From: Flavobacterium sp.
GTDB lineage: Bacteria; Bacteroidota; Bacteroidia; Flavobacteriales; Flavobacteriaceae
Length of the DNA: 9,070 bases
Assembly: GCA_030151255.1 (NCBI GenBank)
Contig: JASLED010000068.1
Location: 1-9,070, forward strand
Direction: 5' to 3'
The notes beneath the pieces are model-generated. The model was not told the DNA's origin. It saw nothing but the letters and a program-made list of their open reading frames with translations, and did not search any database. The position numbers were made by a program, and so were the translations under genes. Below, in pieces: positions 1 through 6,377 of the stretch; position 1 is the stretch's first letter, and every line of letters begins with the position of its first letter.

Positions 1-1
1 T

Positions 2-490
2 GCTAACCAAGCTGTATTAGAAATGCTAGAAGATATTCAAAACGATGGTGGAGATGTTGAAAAATATTTAGCAAAAGCAAAAGATAAAGATGATCCTTTC
101 CGTTTAATGGGATTCGGACACAGAGTTTATAAAAACTTTGATCCAAGAGCAAGAATCATTAAAAAGGCTGCTGATGATGTATTGGAAAAACTAGGAGTAG
201 ATGATCCAGTTTTATCAATTGCTAAAAAATTAGAAGAAGCTGCATTAAAAGATCCTTATTTTGTAGACAGACATTTATATCCAAACGTAGATTTCTATTC
301 AGGAATTATTTACAGAGCATTAGGTATTCCAACTGAAATGTTTACAGTTATGTTTGCAATTGGTCGTTTACCAGGATGGATTGCTCAATGGAAAGAAATG
401 AGAATAAACAAAGAACCAATCGGTCGTCCACGTCAATTGTATGTAGGGTCACCTTTAAGGTCATTTGTTCCAATGACAGATAGAAAATAG
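2..490 (+). CDS. gltA: Citrate synthase, C-terminal part (5' end outside window)
   Basis: Citrate synthase condenses acetyl-CoA with oxaloacetate to citrate in the cytoplasm, the entry step of the TCA cycle. The frame is open from base 2, and the first residues, ANQAVLEMLEDI, belong to the conserved (GGA)NQAVLEML stretch, so the gene starts upstream; the ATG at 23 is internal. Visible signatures are GFGHRVYKNFDPRA (bases about 113-154, with the oxaloacetate-binding/catalytic His), NVDFYSGI (about 284-307, with the catalytic Asp), the AIGRLPGWIAQW segment with an arginine, and near the end RPRQLYVG, where the E. coli enzyme also has a substrate-binding Arg. The Asp, His and Arg pattern is that of the active bacterial enzyme rather than a degenerate paralogue. 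The gene ends in TAG and is followed 17 bases later by a strong terminator, so it is the last gene of its transcript. Identification is secure from family motifs; the missing N-terminal part cannot be judged. Confidence 0.97.
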   Translation, partial: ANQAVLEMLEDIQNDGGDVEKYLAKAKDKDDPFRLMGFGHRVYKNFDPRARIIKKAADDVLEKLGVDDPVLSIAKKLEEAALKDPYFVDRHLYPNVDFYSGIIYRALGIPTEMFTVMFAIGRLPGWIAQWKEMRINKEPIGRPRQLYVGSPLRSFVPMTDRK

Positions 491-507
491 TATTATTTTC
501 ACTATAT

Positions 508-540
508 AAAAAAACCTTTACAATTTGTAAAGGTTTTTTT
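508..540 (+). terminator. Rho-independent terminator after gltA, probably bidirectional
   Basis: The stem CCTTTACA/TGTAAAGG (515-522 with 526-533) closes a 3-base loop (ATT) and is flanked by exactly seven A before and seven T after. The whole element is therefore a 15-bp perfect inverted repeat with a U-tract. The symmetry means it could also stop transcription on the minus strand, although no minus-strand gene is seen here. Confidence 0.92.
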
Positions 541-586
541 GTTTAATAAACTTTTTAAGAGCAGCTAAATATCAATGTCAAATTAT

Positions 587-594
587 TATATTTG
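587..594 (+). promoter_or_regulatory. Bacteroidota -7 element for the deiminase-like gene
   Basis: TATATTTG matches the TAnnTTTG -7 consensus of the Bacteroidota primary sigma factor. No TTG lies at the usual 17-23 base distance upstream, so the -33 half is poor. Transcription would start near 599-601, leaving only about 9-11 untranslated bases before the ATG at 610. The TTG inside this box (592-594) is in frame with the gene and could be mistaken for an alternative start. Confidence 0.6.
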
Positions 595-609
595 TTGAAA
601 ACACTATAT

Positions 610-1524
610 ATGTTAAAGTTAAACATAAACAATGAAACATCTCGTTTGCGGGCTGTGGTCCTTGGTATTGCAAATAGTAATGGACCCACACCTACAGCAG
701 AAGAAGCATATGACCCTAAATCATTAGAACATATCATCGCAGGTACTTACCCGTTAGAAAATGATATGATAAACGAAATGAATGCTTTTAATACCGTATT
801 TGAAAAGTACGATGTAAAGGTTTATCGACCTGAATTAATAGAAAACTACAATCAAATTTTTTCTCGTGACATTGGTTTTGTTATCGAAGACAAATTTTTC
901 AAAGCAAATATTTTACCGGATAGAGACAGGGAATTGGCTGCAATTAATTATGTAATTGACCAAATAAATCCTAGTGATGTTATATCAGCACCAGAAGAAA
1001 TGCATTTTGAAGGTGGCGATGTAATGTTATGGAATGAACATATTTTTATAGGTTCTTATAAAAGACCCGATTACAAAAATTATATAACAGCTCGTACAAA
1101 TGAAAAAGGTGTAGATTTTATTAGAGAATTGTTTCCAAATAAAATTGTAAAAAGCTTTGATCTTATTAAATCTAAAACAGAAGCGAGAGATAATGCTTTA
1201 CATTTAGATTGTTGTTTTCAGCCAGTAGGACTTAATAAAGCAATTATTTATAAAGGTGGTTTTTATGATGAAAAAGAATATCAATACTTAGTTGATCTTT
1301 TTGGAACTGAAAATTTATTTCATGCAACACGTGAAGAAATGTATAGTATGTTTCCTAATGTATTTTCCATATCACCTGATGTTGTTGTGTCTGAAAAAAA
1401 ATTAACAAGATTAAATAATTGGTTAAGAAGTCAGAATATAACCGTTGAAGAAATTCCATACGGCGAAATTTCAAAACAAGGTGGTTTATTACGATGTTCT
1501 ACACTACCTTTGCTAAGAGATTAA
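610..1524 (+). CDS. Arginine deiminase/DDAH-like amidinohydrolase
   Basis: This is a cytoplasmic member of the guanidine-modifying (arginine deiminase, ADI/DDAH) superfamily, which uses a catalytic Cys to hydrolyse a guanidino group such as that of arginine or methylarginine to citrulline. I take ATG 610 (304 aa, MLKLNINNETSRLRAVVLG) because the family starts this way and because an upstream in-frame TTG at 592 lies inside the promoter -7 box. Superfamily active-site residues are all visible: SRD with Asp87, HFEGGD with Glu134 and Asp137, HLD with His198 and Asp200, and the C-terminal GGLLRCSTLP with nucleophile Cys296. These correspond to D166, E224, D227, H278, D280 and C406 of Pseudomonas ADI (numbers from memory). 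The gene stands 12 bases ahead of the CtlX-like gene in the same unit. The exact substrate (arginine, dimethylarginine or another guanidine) cannot be read from the sequence; databases often call such proteins dimethylarginine dimethylaminohydrolase. Confidence 0.88.
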   Translation: MLKLNINNETSRLRAVVLGIANSNGPTPTAEEAYDPKSLEHIIAGTYPLENDMINEMNAFNTVFEKYDVKVYRPELIENYNQIFSRDIGFVIEDKFFKANILPDRDRELAAINYVIDQINPSDVISAPEEMHFEGGDVMLWNEHIFIGSYKRPDYKNYITARTNEKGVDFIRELFPNKIVKSFDLIKSKTEARDNALHLDCCFQPVGLNKAIIYKGGFYDEKEYQYLVDLFGTENLFHATREEMYSMFPNVFSISPDVVVSEKKLTRLNNWLRSQNITVEEIPYGEISKQGGLLRCSTLPLLRD

Positions 1525-1536
1525 TACATATATATA

Positions 1537-2472
1537 ATGAAACAAATTACTAATAATATACTGATGATTCGCCCAGTTGCTTTTCGTATGAACGAGCAAA
1601 CGGCTGTAAATAATTATTATCAAAAAGTTTTAGATAACCTAACACCTGCAACTGTAAATGCCAAAGCACAACAAGAGTTTGACGATTTTGTAGTAAAACT
1701 ACGTGCTGTAGGAGTAAATGTTGTTGTGGTTGATGATACTTTAAATCCAGACACTCCAGATAGTATTTTTCCAAATAATTGGATTTCTTTTCATGAAACA
1801 GGAGAAGTTGTATTATATCCTATGTTTGCAGAAAACAGAAGGCTGGAAAGAAGAGAAGATATATTAGATATATTAGAAGAAGAAGGTTTTGAAATAACAG
1901 ATATCTGGGATTATACTTCAGCTGAAGAAGATGATTTATTTTTGGAAGGAACGGGGAATTTATTGTTAGACCGAACAAATGAAATTGCTTATTGTGCTTT
2001 GTCGCCTCGTGCAGACGAAGGATTGGTAATCGAATTTTGTGAAGATTTAGAAATGAATCCAATAATATTTGAAGCTTTTCAAACAGTAGACGGAGAGCGT
2101 AAACACATTTATCATACCAATGTAATGATGTGTTTAGGCGATACTTTTGCAGTAATTTGCGCAGATTCTATTGACGATAAACAAGATCGTAAGTTAGTTC
2201 TAAATAAATTAAAAGAATCTGGCAAAGAAATTGTAACTATTACAGAAGAACAAGTTAATAACTTTGCTGGGAATATGTTACAAGTAGAAGGAGCAAATAG
2301 CGAAAAGTATCTTGTTATGTCTACACAGGCGTATAACATATTAACAAAAGATCAGATAAATACTTTAGAAAAACATACCAAAATTTTACACAGTAGCCTA
2401 GATACTATCGAAGCTTGCGGAGGTGGAAGTGCAAGATGTATGATGGCAGAAGTATTCTTGCCAAAGAATTAA
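1537..2472 (+). CDS. ctlX: Citrulline utilization hydrolase CtlX-like
   Basis: A second ADI-fold hydrolase (311 aa) that closely fits the CtlX family, named for citrulline use in Francisella; the likely reaction is hydrolysis of the citrulline ureido group. Family marks in order are ILMIRPVAFRMNEQTAVNNYY at the N-terminus, the signature FPNNWISFH (residues 78-86), LYPMFAENRRLERR, LEGTGNLLLDR (Glu137), CALSPRAD, YHTNVMMC (His193), and the C-terminal GGGSARCMMAEVFLP with the nucleophile Cys301. Compared with the upstream paralogue, the acidic residues that grip a guanidinium are changed: RD to NN (Asn81), EGGD to EGTG (Gly140), and HLD to HTN (Asn195). It starts 12 bases after the preceding stop, in an ATATATATAATG context without a Shine-Dalgarno, and ends 21 bases before a terminator, so the two hydrolases form one operon. 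Family assignment is strong; substrate is inferred. Confidence 0.9.
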   Translation: MKQITNNILMIRPVAFRMNEQTAVNNYYQKVLDNLTPATVNAKAQQEFDDFVVKLRAVGVNVVVVDDTLNPDTPDSIFPNNWISFHETGEVVLYPMFAENRRLERREDILDILEEEGFEITDIWDYTSAEEDDLFLEGTGNLLLDRTNEIAYCALSPRADEGLVIEFCEDLEMNPIIFEAFQTVDGERKHIYHTNVMMCLGDTFAVICADSIDDKQDRKLVLNKLKESGKEIVTITEEQVNNFAGNMLQVEGANSEKYLVMSTQAYNILTKDQINTLEKHTKILHSSLDTIEACGGGSARCMMAEVFLPKN

Positions 2473-2493
2473 TAAAGTAAAATTATACAGATT

Positions 2494-2521
2494 AAAGCGA
2501 AGGAATTATCTTCGCTTTTTT
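2494..2521 (+). terminator. Rho-independent terminator after ctlX
   Basis: The inverted repeat AAAGCGAAG / CTTCGCTTT (2494-2502 with 2510-2518) encloses a 7-base loop and runs into a T-tract (2516-2521). It closes the two-gene hydrolase operon and separates it from the receptor promoter, which begins only a few bases downstream. Confidence 0.88.
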
Positions 2522-2528
2522 ATTTGAA

Positions 2529-2565
2529 AAATATATTATTTAAATTGATTTTAAATAATATATTT
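2529..2565 (+). promoter_or_regulatory. Long A/T dyad over the receptor promoter (candidate operator)
   Basis: The left arm AAATATATTATTTAAA (2529-2544) and the right arm TTTAAATAATATATTT (2550-2565) are perfect reverse complements, 16 bp each, around the 5-base centre TTGAT. The -33 TTG of the promoter (2545-2547) falls in that centre, so a dimeric regulator bound here would block or contact RNA polymerase. The element is upstream of the predicted transcript start and is therefore a DNA site, not an mRNA hairpin. An iron- or heme-responsive regulator such as Fur is a reasonable guess from the genes downstream; the site has no T-run and is separate from the terminator at 2494-2521. Confidence 0.6.
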
Positions 2566-2576
2566 ATGTATATTTG
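2545..2576 (+). promoter_or_regulatory. Primary-sigma promoter of the TonB receptor/HmuY operon
   Basis: TTG at 2545-2547, a 21-base spacer, then TATATTTG at 2569-2576, an exact TAnnTTTG. Both elements and the spacing fit the Bacteroidota -33/-7 consensus. Transcription would begin near 2581-2583, giving a leader of roughly 33-35 bases before the ATG at 2616. Confidence 0.78.
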
Positions 2577-2615
2577 CAATTAAGAATCTGTCTAAATAAA
2601 AGAATAACTATATAA

Positions 2616-4739
2616 ATGAAAAGTTCCATAAAAATTGCTGTTGGTGTATTCGTACTACTAGGAAGTAAGACAATTGCTCAAACTAATGATACTATTAGTG
2701 CACCTAGGCAAAAATTGGAGGAAATTGTAATTTCAGGTCAATATAATCCACAGTCTATAGATAAGGCTATAAATAATGTAACCATTTTAAATAGACAAAG
2801 AATTGAAAATTTAGGAGCTATCACCTTGGCAGATGCATTGAATCAAGTAATGAATATTTCTATTCTTCCAAATGCCGGAAGTGGTAGATCTACCGTAAAA
2901 ATGTTTGGTTTAGATGCACAGTATTTTACTATTTTGGTAGATAACGTTCCTATGATTTCTGATGAAGGATTTGGAAATAATACCGATCTTACACAAATTA
3001 ATTTAGATGATATAGAGCAAATCGAAATTGTAGAAGGATCTATGGGAGTTGACTATGGAGCAAATGCAATTACTGGTATTATTAATATCATTACAAAAAA
3101 AAATAATATTCATGATTGGAATGTGAACTTTTTTGCACAAGAGGAAACAGTTGGCAGTGAGTATGATTTAAAAAACAAAGGAAAACATACACAAGGTTTA
3201 ACTCTTGGACGAAATATAAACGATAAATTATACGCAAGTATTAATTATACACATACTGATTTTAAAGGTTGGTACAATGATCGCGAAGGTTTTACTTATT
3301 ATGGAGACGAAGATAAAAGAGGACATGAGTGGTTACCAAAAAATCAAAATAATTTAAAAGCACTTTTAAACTATCATCATAAGTCTTACAGAGTTTATTA
3401 TAAGTTTGAATTTTTTGACGAACGAATGAAAAATTATTCAAAATTATTTAATTTAAACGAAGATCCTGTTTTTGGAATTGACGATCCCGTAGCGGTTGAC
3501 CGTATTTTAAATACAAAACGATGGTCAAATGTATTAAATACATCAGGTAAATTAAATGATTTATTTGCCTTCGATTTGTCATTTTCATATCAAAAACAAG
3601 ATAAAGACACAGATAAATATCGTTATAGAATTAAATACGATGAAAAATTTGATCGAGAAAACTTTAAAAGCGAAAGTAGAGAAGTATTCTTTTCTCGAGG
3701 TACATTTAGCGATTTTATAAAATCTAGTGTAGCTAAGTTTCAAGTAGGATATGAATTATCTAATACAAAAGGATTTTCATCAATGTCTGAAACTTTGGGC
3801 GAAAAGCCTTCTCAAAAAAGTTTAGGAAGTTATGATTTTTATGCGTCTTCCGAAATTAAAGTTACACCTCGATTTATGGTTCGACCAGGTTATCGATTAA
3901 TGACTTCAAATACTTTCAAAAGTGAGAATGCATTTAATTTAGTACTTAAATATGTATTGCCACAAGATTACGAAATTAGAGCAACAGTTGGTACTTCTCC
4001 GCGTTTACCAAATTATGAAGAATTATATACTTATTTTGTTGATGTAAATCATGATTTGCGAGGAAACGAAAATTTAAAACCAGAACAAGGTAAAACGTTG
4101 TTTTTAAATTTGAAGAAAAAATTTGAGTTTAATGAAGATTTTGAGTACAACGCTAATTTAACAGGAAGATATTTAGAAGTATCTGATAAAATATCAATTA
4201 TTGAATTGGTAAGTCCTTCTGGTTTGCAATATATCTATGAAAATACAGATAAGTATAGAAATATAGGAGTTACGTTTTTGAATCAATTTAGTTATAAAAG
4301 CCTTGATTTCGGAGTTGGTTTTACAATGTCAGGATCTGCTCAAGAGATTTATGATGCACCAAAAGGAACAGATAAGTTTTTGTACACACCAGAAGTTACA
4401 GCAAACGTAAATTATAGACTTCAAGATTTAGGAACAATTTTTTCATTCTATTATAAATTTAATGGAGAAGAATCAAAATTTAGAAAAGGATCGGACGAAT
4501 TTGGAGAATATTATATTAAAGGAAAGCAACAAAGCTATTCTTGGTTAGATTTTAGTGTACGTCAGCCTTTTTTCAAAAATATGTTATACGCAACAGTTGG
4601 AGTTCGAAATTTATTTGATGTAAAAGATGTAAAAACATCTACAAATAGCGGTACAGCACATGCAACAGGAAGTAGCTCAACACCAATTGGGTATGGAAGA
4701 AGTTTCTTTATTAAATTACAATATAAATTAGGTTTTTAA
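2616..4739 (+). CDS. TonB-dependent outer-membrane receptor, probable heme/iron uptake (HmuR-like)
   Basis: A 707-aa outer-membrane beta-barrel that would import its ligand with TonB energy. Residues 1-21 are a signal peptide (MKSS..., hydrophobic core, TIA|QT cleavage). LEEIVISG (34-41) is the probable TonB box, directly preceding the plug domain (about 48-165), which shows ITLADALNQV, GLDAQYFTILVDNVPM, INLDDIEQIEIVEGSMGVDYGANAITGIINIITKK-type signatures in sequence. The rest is a 22-strand-type barrel ending in KLQYKLGF with the terminal Phe used for outer-membrane insertion. There is no N-terminal carboxypeptidase-regulatory-like domain, so it is not a SusC-type receptor. SPRLPNYEELY (461-471) followed by GNENLKP (483-489), with His479 between, resembles the FRAP...NPNL heme-receptor region. 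The HmuY family gene 2 bases downstream supports a heme role. Ligand specificity is inferred; siderophore transport is not excluded. Confidence 0.93.
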   Translation: MKSSIKIAVGVFVLLGSKTIAQTNDTISAPRQKLEEIVISGQYNPQSIDKAINNVTILNRQRIENLGAITLADALNQVMNISILPNAGSGRSTVKMFGLDAQYFTILVDNVPMISDEGFGNNTDLTQINLDDIEQIEIVEGSMGVDYGANAITGIINIITKKNNIHDWNVNFFAQEETVGSEYDLKNKGKHTQGLTLGRNINDKLYASINYTHTDFKGWYNDREGFTYYGDEDKRGHEWLPKNQNNLKALLNYHHKSYRVYYKFEFFDERMKNYSKLFNLNEDPVFGIDDPVAVDRILNTKRWSNVLNTSGKLNDLFAFDLSFSYQKQDKDTDKYRYRIKYDEKFDRENFKSESREVFFSRGTFSDFIKSSVAKFQVGYELSNTKGFSSMSETLGEKPSQKSLGSYDFYASSEIKVTPRFMVRPGYRLMTSNTFKSENAFNLVLKYVLPQDYEIRATVGTSPRLPNYEELYTYFVDVNHDLRGNENLKPEQGKTLFLNLKKKFEFNEDFEYNANLTGRYLEVSDKISIIELVSPSGLQYIYENTDKYRNIGVTFLNQFSYKSLDFGVGFTMSGSAQEIYDAPKGTDKFLYTPEVTANVNYRLQDLGTIFSFYYKFNGEESKFRKGSDEFGEYYIKGKQQSYSWLDFSVRQPFFKNMLYATVGVRNLFDVKDVKTSTNSGTAHATGSSSTPIGYGRSFFIKLQYKLGF

Positions 4740-4741
4740 AA

Positions 4742-6190
4742 ATGAAGAGTTTTAGATTAATTAAAACAACAGTAATTTTAGTAATTGCAATAGTATTGGG
4801 AAGTTGCGAAAAAGATTCTTCTCATGGAAATGATGAAATTCGCGATTTTGTAGTAGCCTTTGAAGATCCGTCTGTGGCATACAAAGATATAATTGAAGAA
4901 AGAGAAATTAAACTATTGTTTTCTGAAACAACAGAAGCATTAGGTACTATAGAAATTCTTGTTCATGCTACAAAAGCAACTTATGATATAGATTTTTCTA
5001 CTAAGCCAAAAACAGTTGATAATGTTTTAGTTGTTCCGTTTGAAAAAGGTACAAAAGAAACAAAATTTATTTTCAATAATTTGATTTATCCATATGATAG
5101 AACAGATAAAACTATAGAGTTTACTATTATAAAAGTAAATTATCAACCCAAAAAAGTTGAAATTCAAGGTTACAATATAATGATGATTAGTTTTGATACA
5201 GCTTTGGGTGGAGTATTAGCACCAAATGTTGGGGGACCAACACAGCCTAATCAAGTTTATGTTGATTTAGGTGGGCGTGCAATGTATGCAGTAAAAAGAA
5301 ACTCTTGGGATTTAGCATTTTTTAGTGATGATAATTTCCGAGTAAAAATCAACGGATCATTGTATATGGCAGCAGGAAAAATCAATGGTGTTACATCTAT
5401 CGACGATGTTCGTGATAATGCAGTGATACAAACCATGAAGCAAGAAGTTAAAATCGGAACTTTTGATCCAGCAAATCTTGCTTATATTGATGATCCGTCT
5501 GGAAATCCTAATGAAACCGCAATTGCTGAAATTAAAAAAGAAGATAGTCAAAATCCAGTTTATTTGCTAAATATGGGATATGATCCAGGGACCGGAGATG
5601 TACCAACTGGATCTGTTTTAGTAGCAGGAGAAGAACGTGGATGGAAAAAAATAAGAATACTGAAAAGGGATGAAGATTATTTATTGCAATATGCAGATAT
5701 AAATGATACTACACATAAAGAGATTTTAATTAAAAAATCACCTGGATTTAATTTTACTTTTTTTAGTTTTAACACTAATAGTACTGTTCTTGTAGAGCCA
5801 AGTAAAAAAAGTTGGGACTTAAATTTCACAGTTTTTACCAATAAAGTAAATCAAGGAGACGAACCAAAAGGCTCTTATGGTTATTCTGATTTTATCTTGC
5901 AAAATAGATATGGTGGAGTAACAGCTTATAAAGTTACAATTCCAAAAGGAGATAAAGTTTTTTACAAAAATTACGCTCTTAAAGACGTGAATGAATCGTT
6001 ATTGTCGTTGGATTATCAAGTAATCGGTGGAACATGGCGTGATGTAGCTAATAGTAAAATATTATTTAAAGACGTTTTCTATGTAATTAAAGATAGTAAA
6101 GGTCATTTTTATAAAATGAAAATGCTCGATTTTTTAAATGATAAAGGAGATAGAGGTTATCCTAAATTTGAGTATTCTTTATTAAGATAA
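4742..6190 (+). CDS. HmuY family surface lipoprotein with two HmuY-like modules
   Basis: A 482-aa lipoprotein, presumably a heme-binding partner of the adjacent receptor. A short signal peptide ends in the lipobox LGSC (Cys22); the next residues EKD are acidic/charged, as in Bacteroidota surface-export signals. Residues about 32-152 form a beta-rich stretch (DFVVAFEDPSVAYKDI... to IMMISFD) resembling an Ig/Calx-beta-like spacer. Then comes a first HmuY-like core with QVYVDLGG, YAVKRNSWDLAFFSDDNFRVKINGS (Trp189-Asp190), and a second with FFSFNTNSTVLVEP, KKSWDLNFTVFTN (Trp358-Asp359) and a YSDFILQNRYGGVTAYKV tail. P. gingivalis HmuY has one such domain in about 216 aa. No obvious pair of heme-ligand histidines stands out. 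The gene starts 2 bases after the receptor stop, implying coupled translation, and is followed by a strong terminator; no hmuSTUV genes follow. Family call is firm; the ligand is inferred. Confidence 0.87.
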   Translation: MKSFRLIKTTVILVIAIVLGSCEKDSSHGNDEIRDFVVAFEDPSVAYKDIIEEREIKLLFSETTEALGTIEILVHATKATYDIDFSTKPKTVDNVLVVPFEKGTKETKFIFNNLIYPYDRTDKTIEFTIIKVNYQPKKVEIQGYNIMMISFDTALGGVLAPNVGGPTQPNQVYVDLGGRAMYAVKRNSWDLAFFSDDNFRVKINGSLYMAAGKINGVTSIDDVRDNAVIQTMKQEVKIGTFDPANLAYIDDPSGNPNETAIAEIKKEDSQNPVYLLNMGYDPGTGDVPTGSVLVAGEERGWKKIRILKRDEDYLLQYADINDTTHKEILIKKSPGFNFTFFSFNTNSTVLVEPSKKSWDLNFTVFTNKVNQGDEPKGSYGYSDFILQNRYGGVTAYKVTIPKGDKVFYKNYALKDVNESLLSLDYQVIGGTWRDVANSKILFKDVFYVIKDSKGHFYKMKMLDFLNDKGDRGYPKFEYSLLR

Positions 6191-6279
6191 TAATTGTTGC
6201 ACAAGTACATACAAATGAAGATTTCTGAAATGATGAAATTATTTGTATTTATTGAGTTGTTAGTTTATTTTTTGTTTTG

Positions 6280-6318
6280 AAACCCCTTTGAAAACTATTT
6301 CAAAGGGGTTTGTTATTT
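6280..6318 (+). terminator. Rho-independent terminator of the receptor/HmuY operon
   Basis: AAACCCCTTTGAAA (6280-6293) pairs perfectly with TTTCAAAGGGGTTT (6298-6311) around a 4-base loop, followed by a short T-rich tail (TTTGTTATTT). Four consecutive G-C pairs make it one of the most stable hairpins in this A/T-rich window. The 90 bases between the HmuY stop and the hairpin contain no convincing gene. Confidence 0.85.
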
Positions 6319-6330
6319 AAAATAATTTTA

Positions 6331-6359
6331 TTTGGATTAATTTAAAATAACTATCTTTA
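6331..6359 (+). promoter_or_regulatory. Probable promoter of the methyltransferase gene
   Basis: TTTG at 6331-6334, a 17-base spacer, then TATCTTTA at 6352-6359, which matches TAnnTTTG except for the last base. The start would be near 6365, about 13 bases before ATG 6378. Two identical 11-mers, ATTTAAAATAA, flank the -33 element at 6315-6325 and 6340-6350. Confidence 0.5.
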
Positions 6360-6377
6360 ACAAAAGAAATTATATAA

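Noticed and set aside
23..25. ATG as a start of a short 155-aa protein
   Set aside because: Upstream in-frame codons from base 2 encode conserved citrate synthase residues, so this is an internal Met of a gene cut by the window edge.
555..737. Minus-strand open frame of 60 codons
   Set aside because: It overlaps the promoter and start of the deiminase-like gene, has no recognisable domain, and is explained as a shadow of the + strand gene.
1550..2339. Three minus-strand open frames (1550-1774, 1820-2062, 2112-2339) inside ctlX
   Set aside because: All lie within a well-conserved + strand gene; their translations are low-complexity Leu/Gln/His- or Ile/Leu-rich and look like antisense shadows.
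5357..5551. Minus-strand open frame of 64 codons inside the HmuY family gene
   Set aside because: Phe/Ile/Cys-rich translation antisense to a conserved domain; no start context or neighbour supports it.
2616..6190. SusC/SusD-type glycan uptake pair
   Set aside because: The receptor has no carboxypeptidase-regulatory-like N-terminal domain and is shorter than SusC proteins, and its partner has HmuY-type WDL motifs, not SusD helical repeats.
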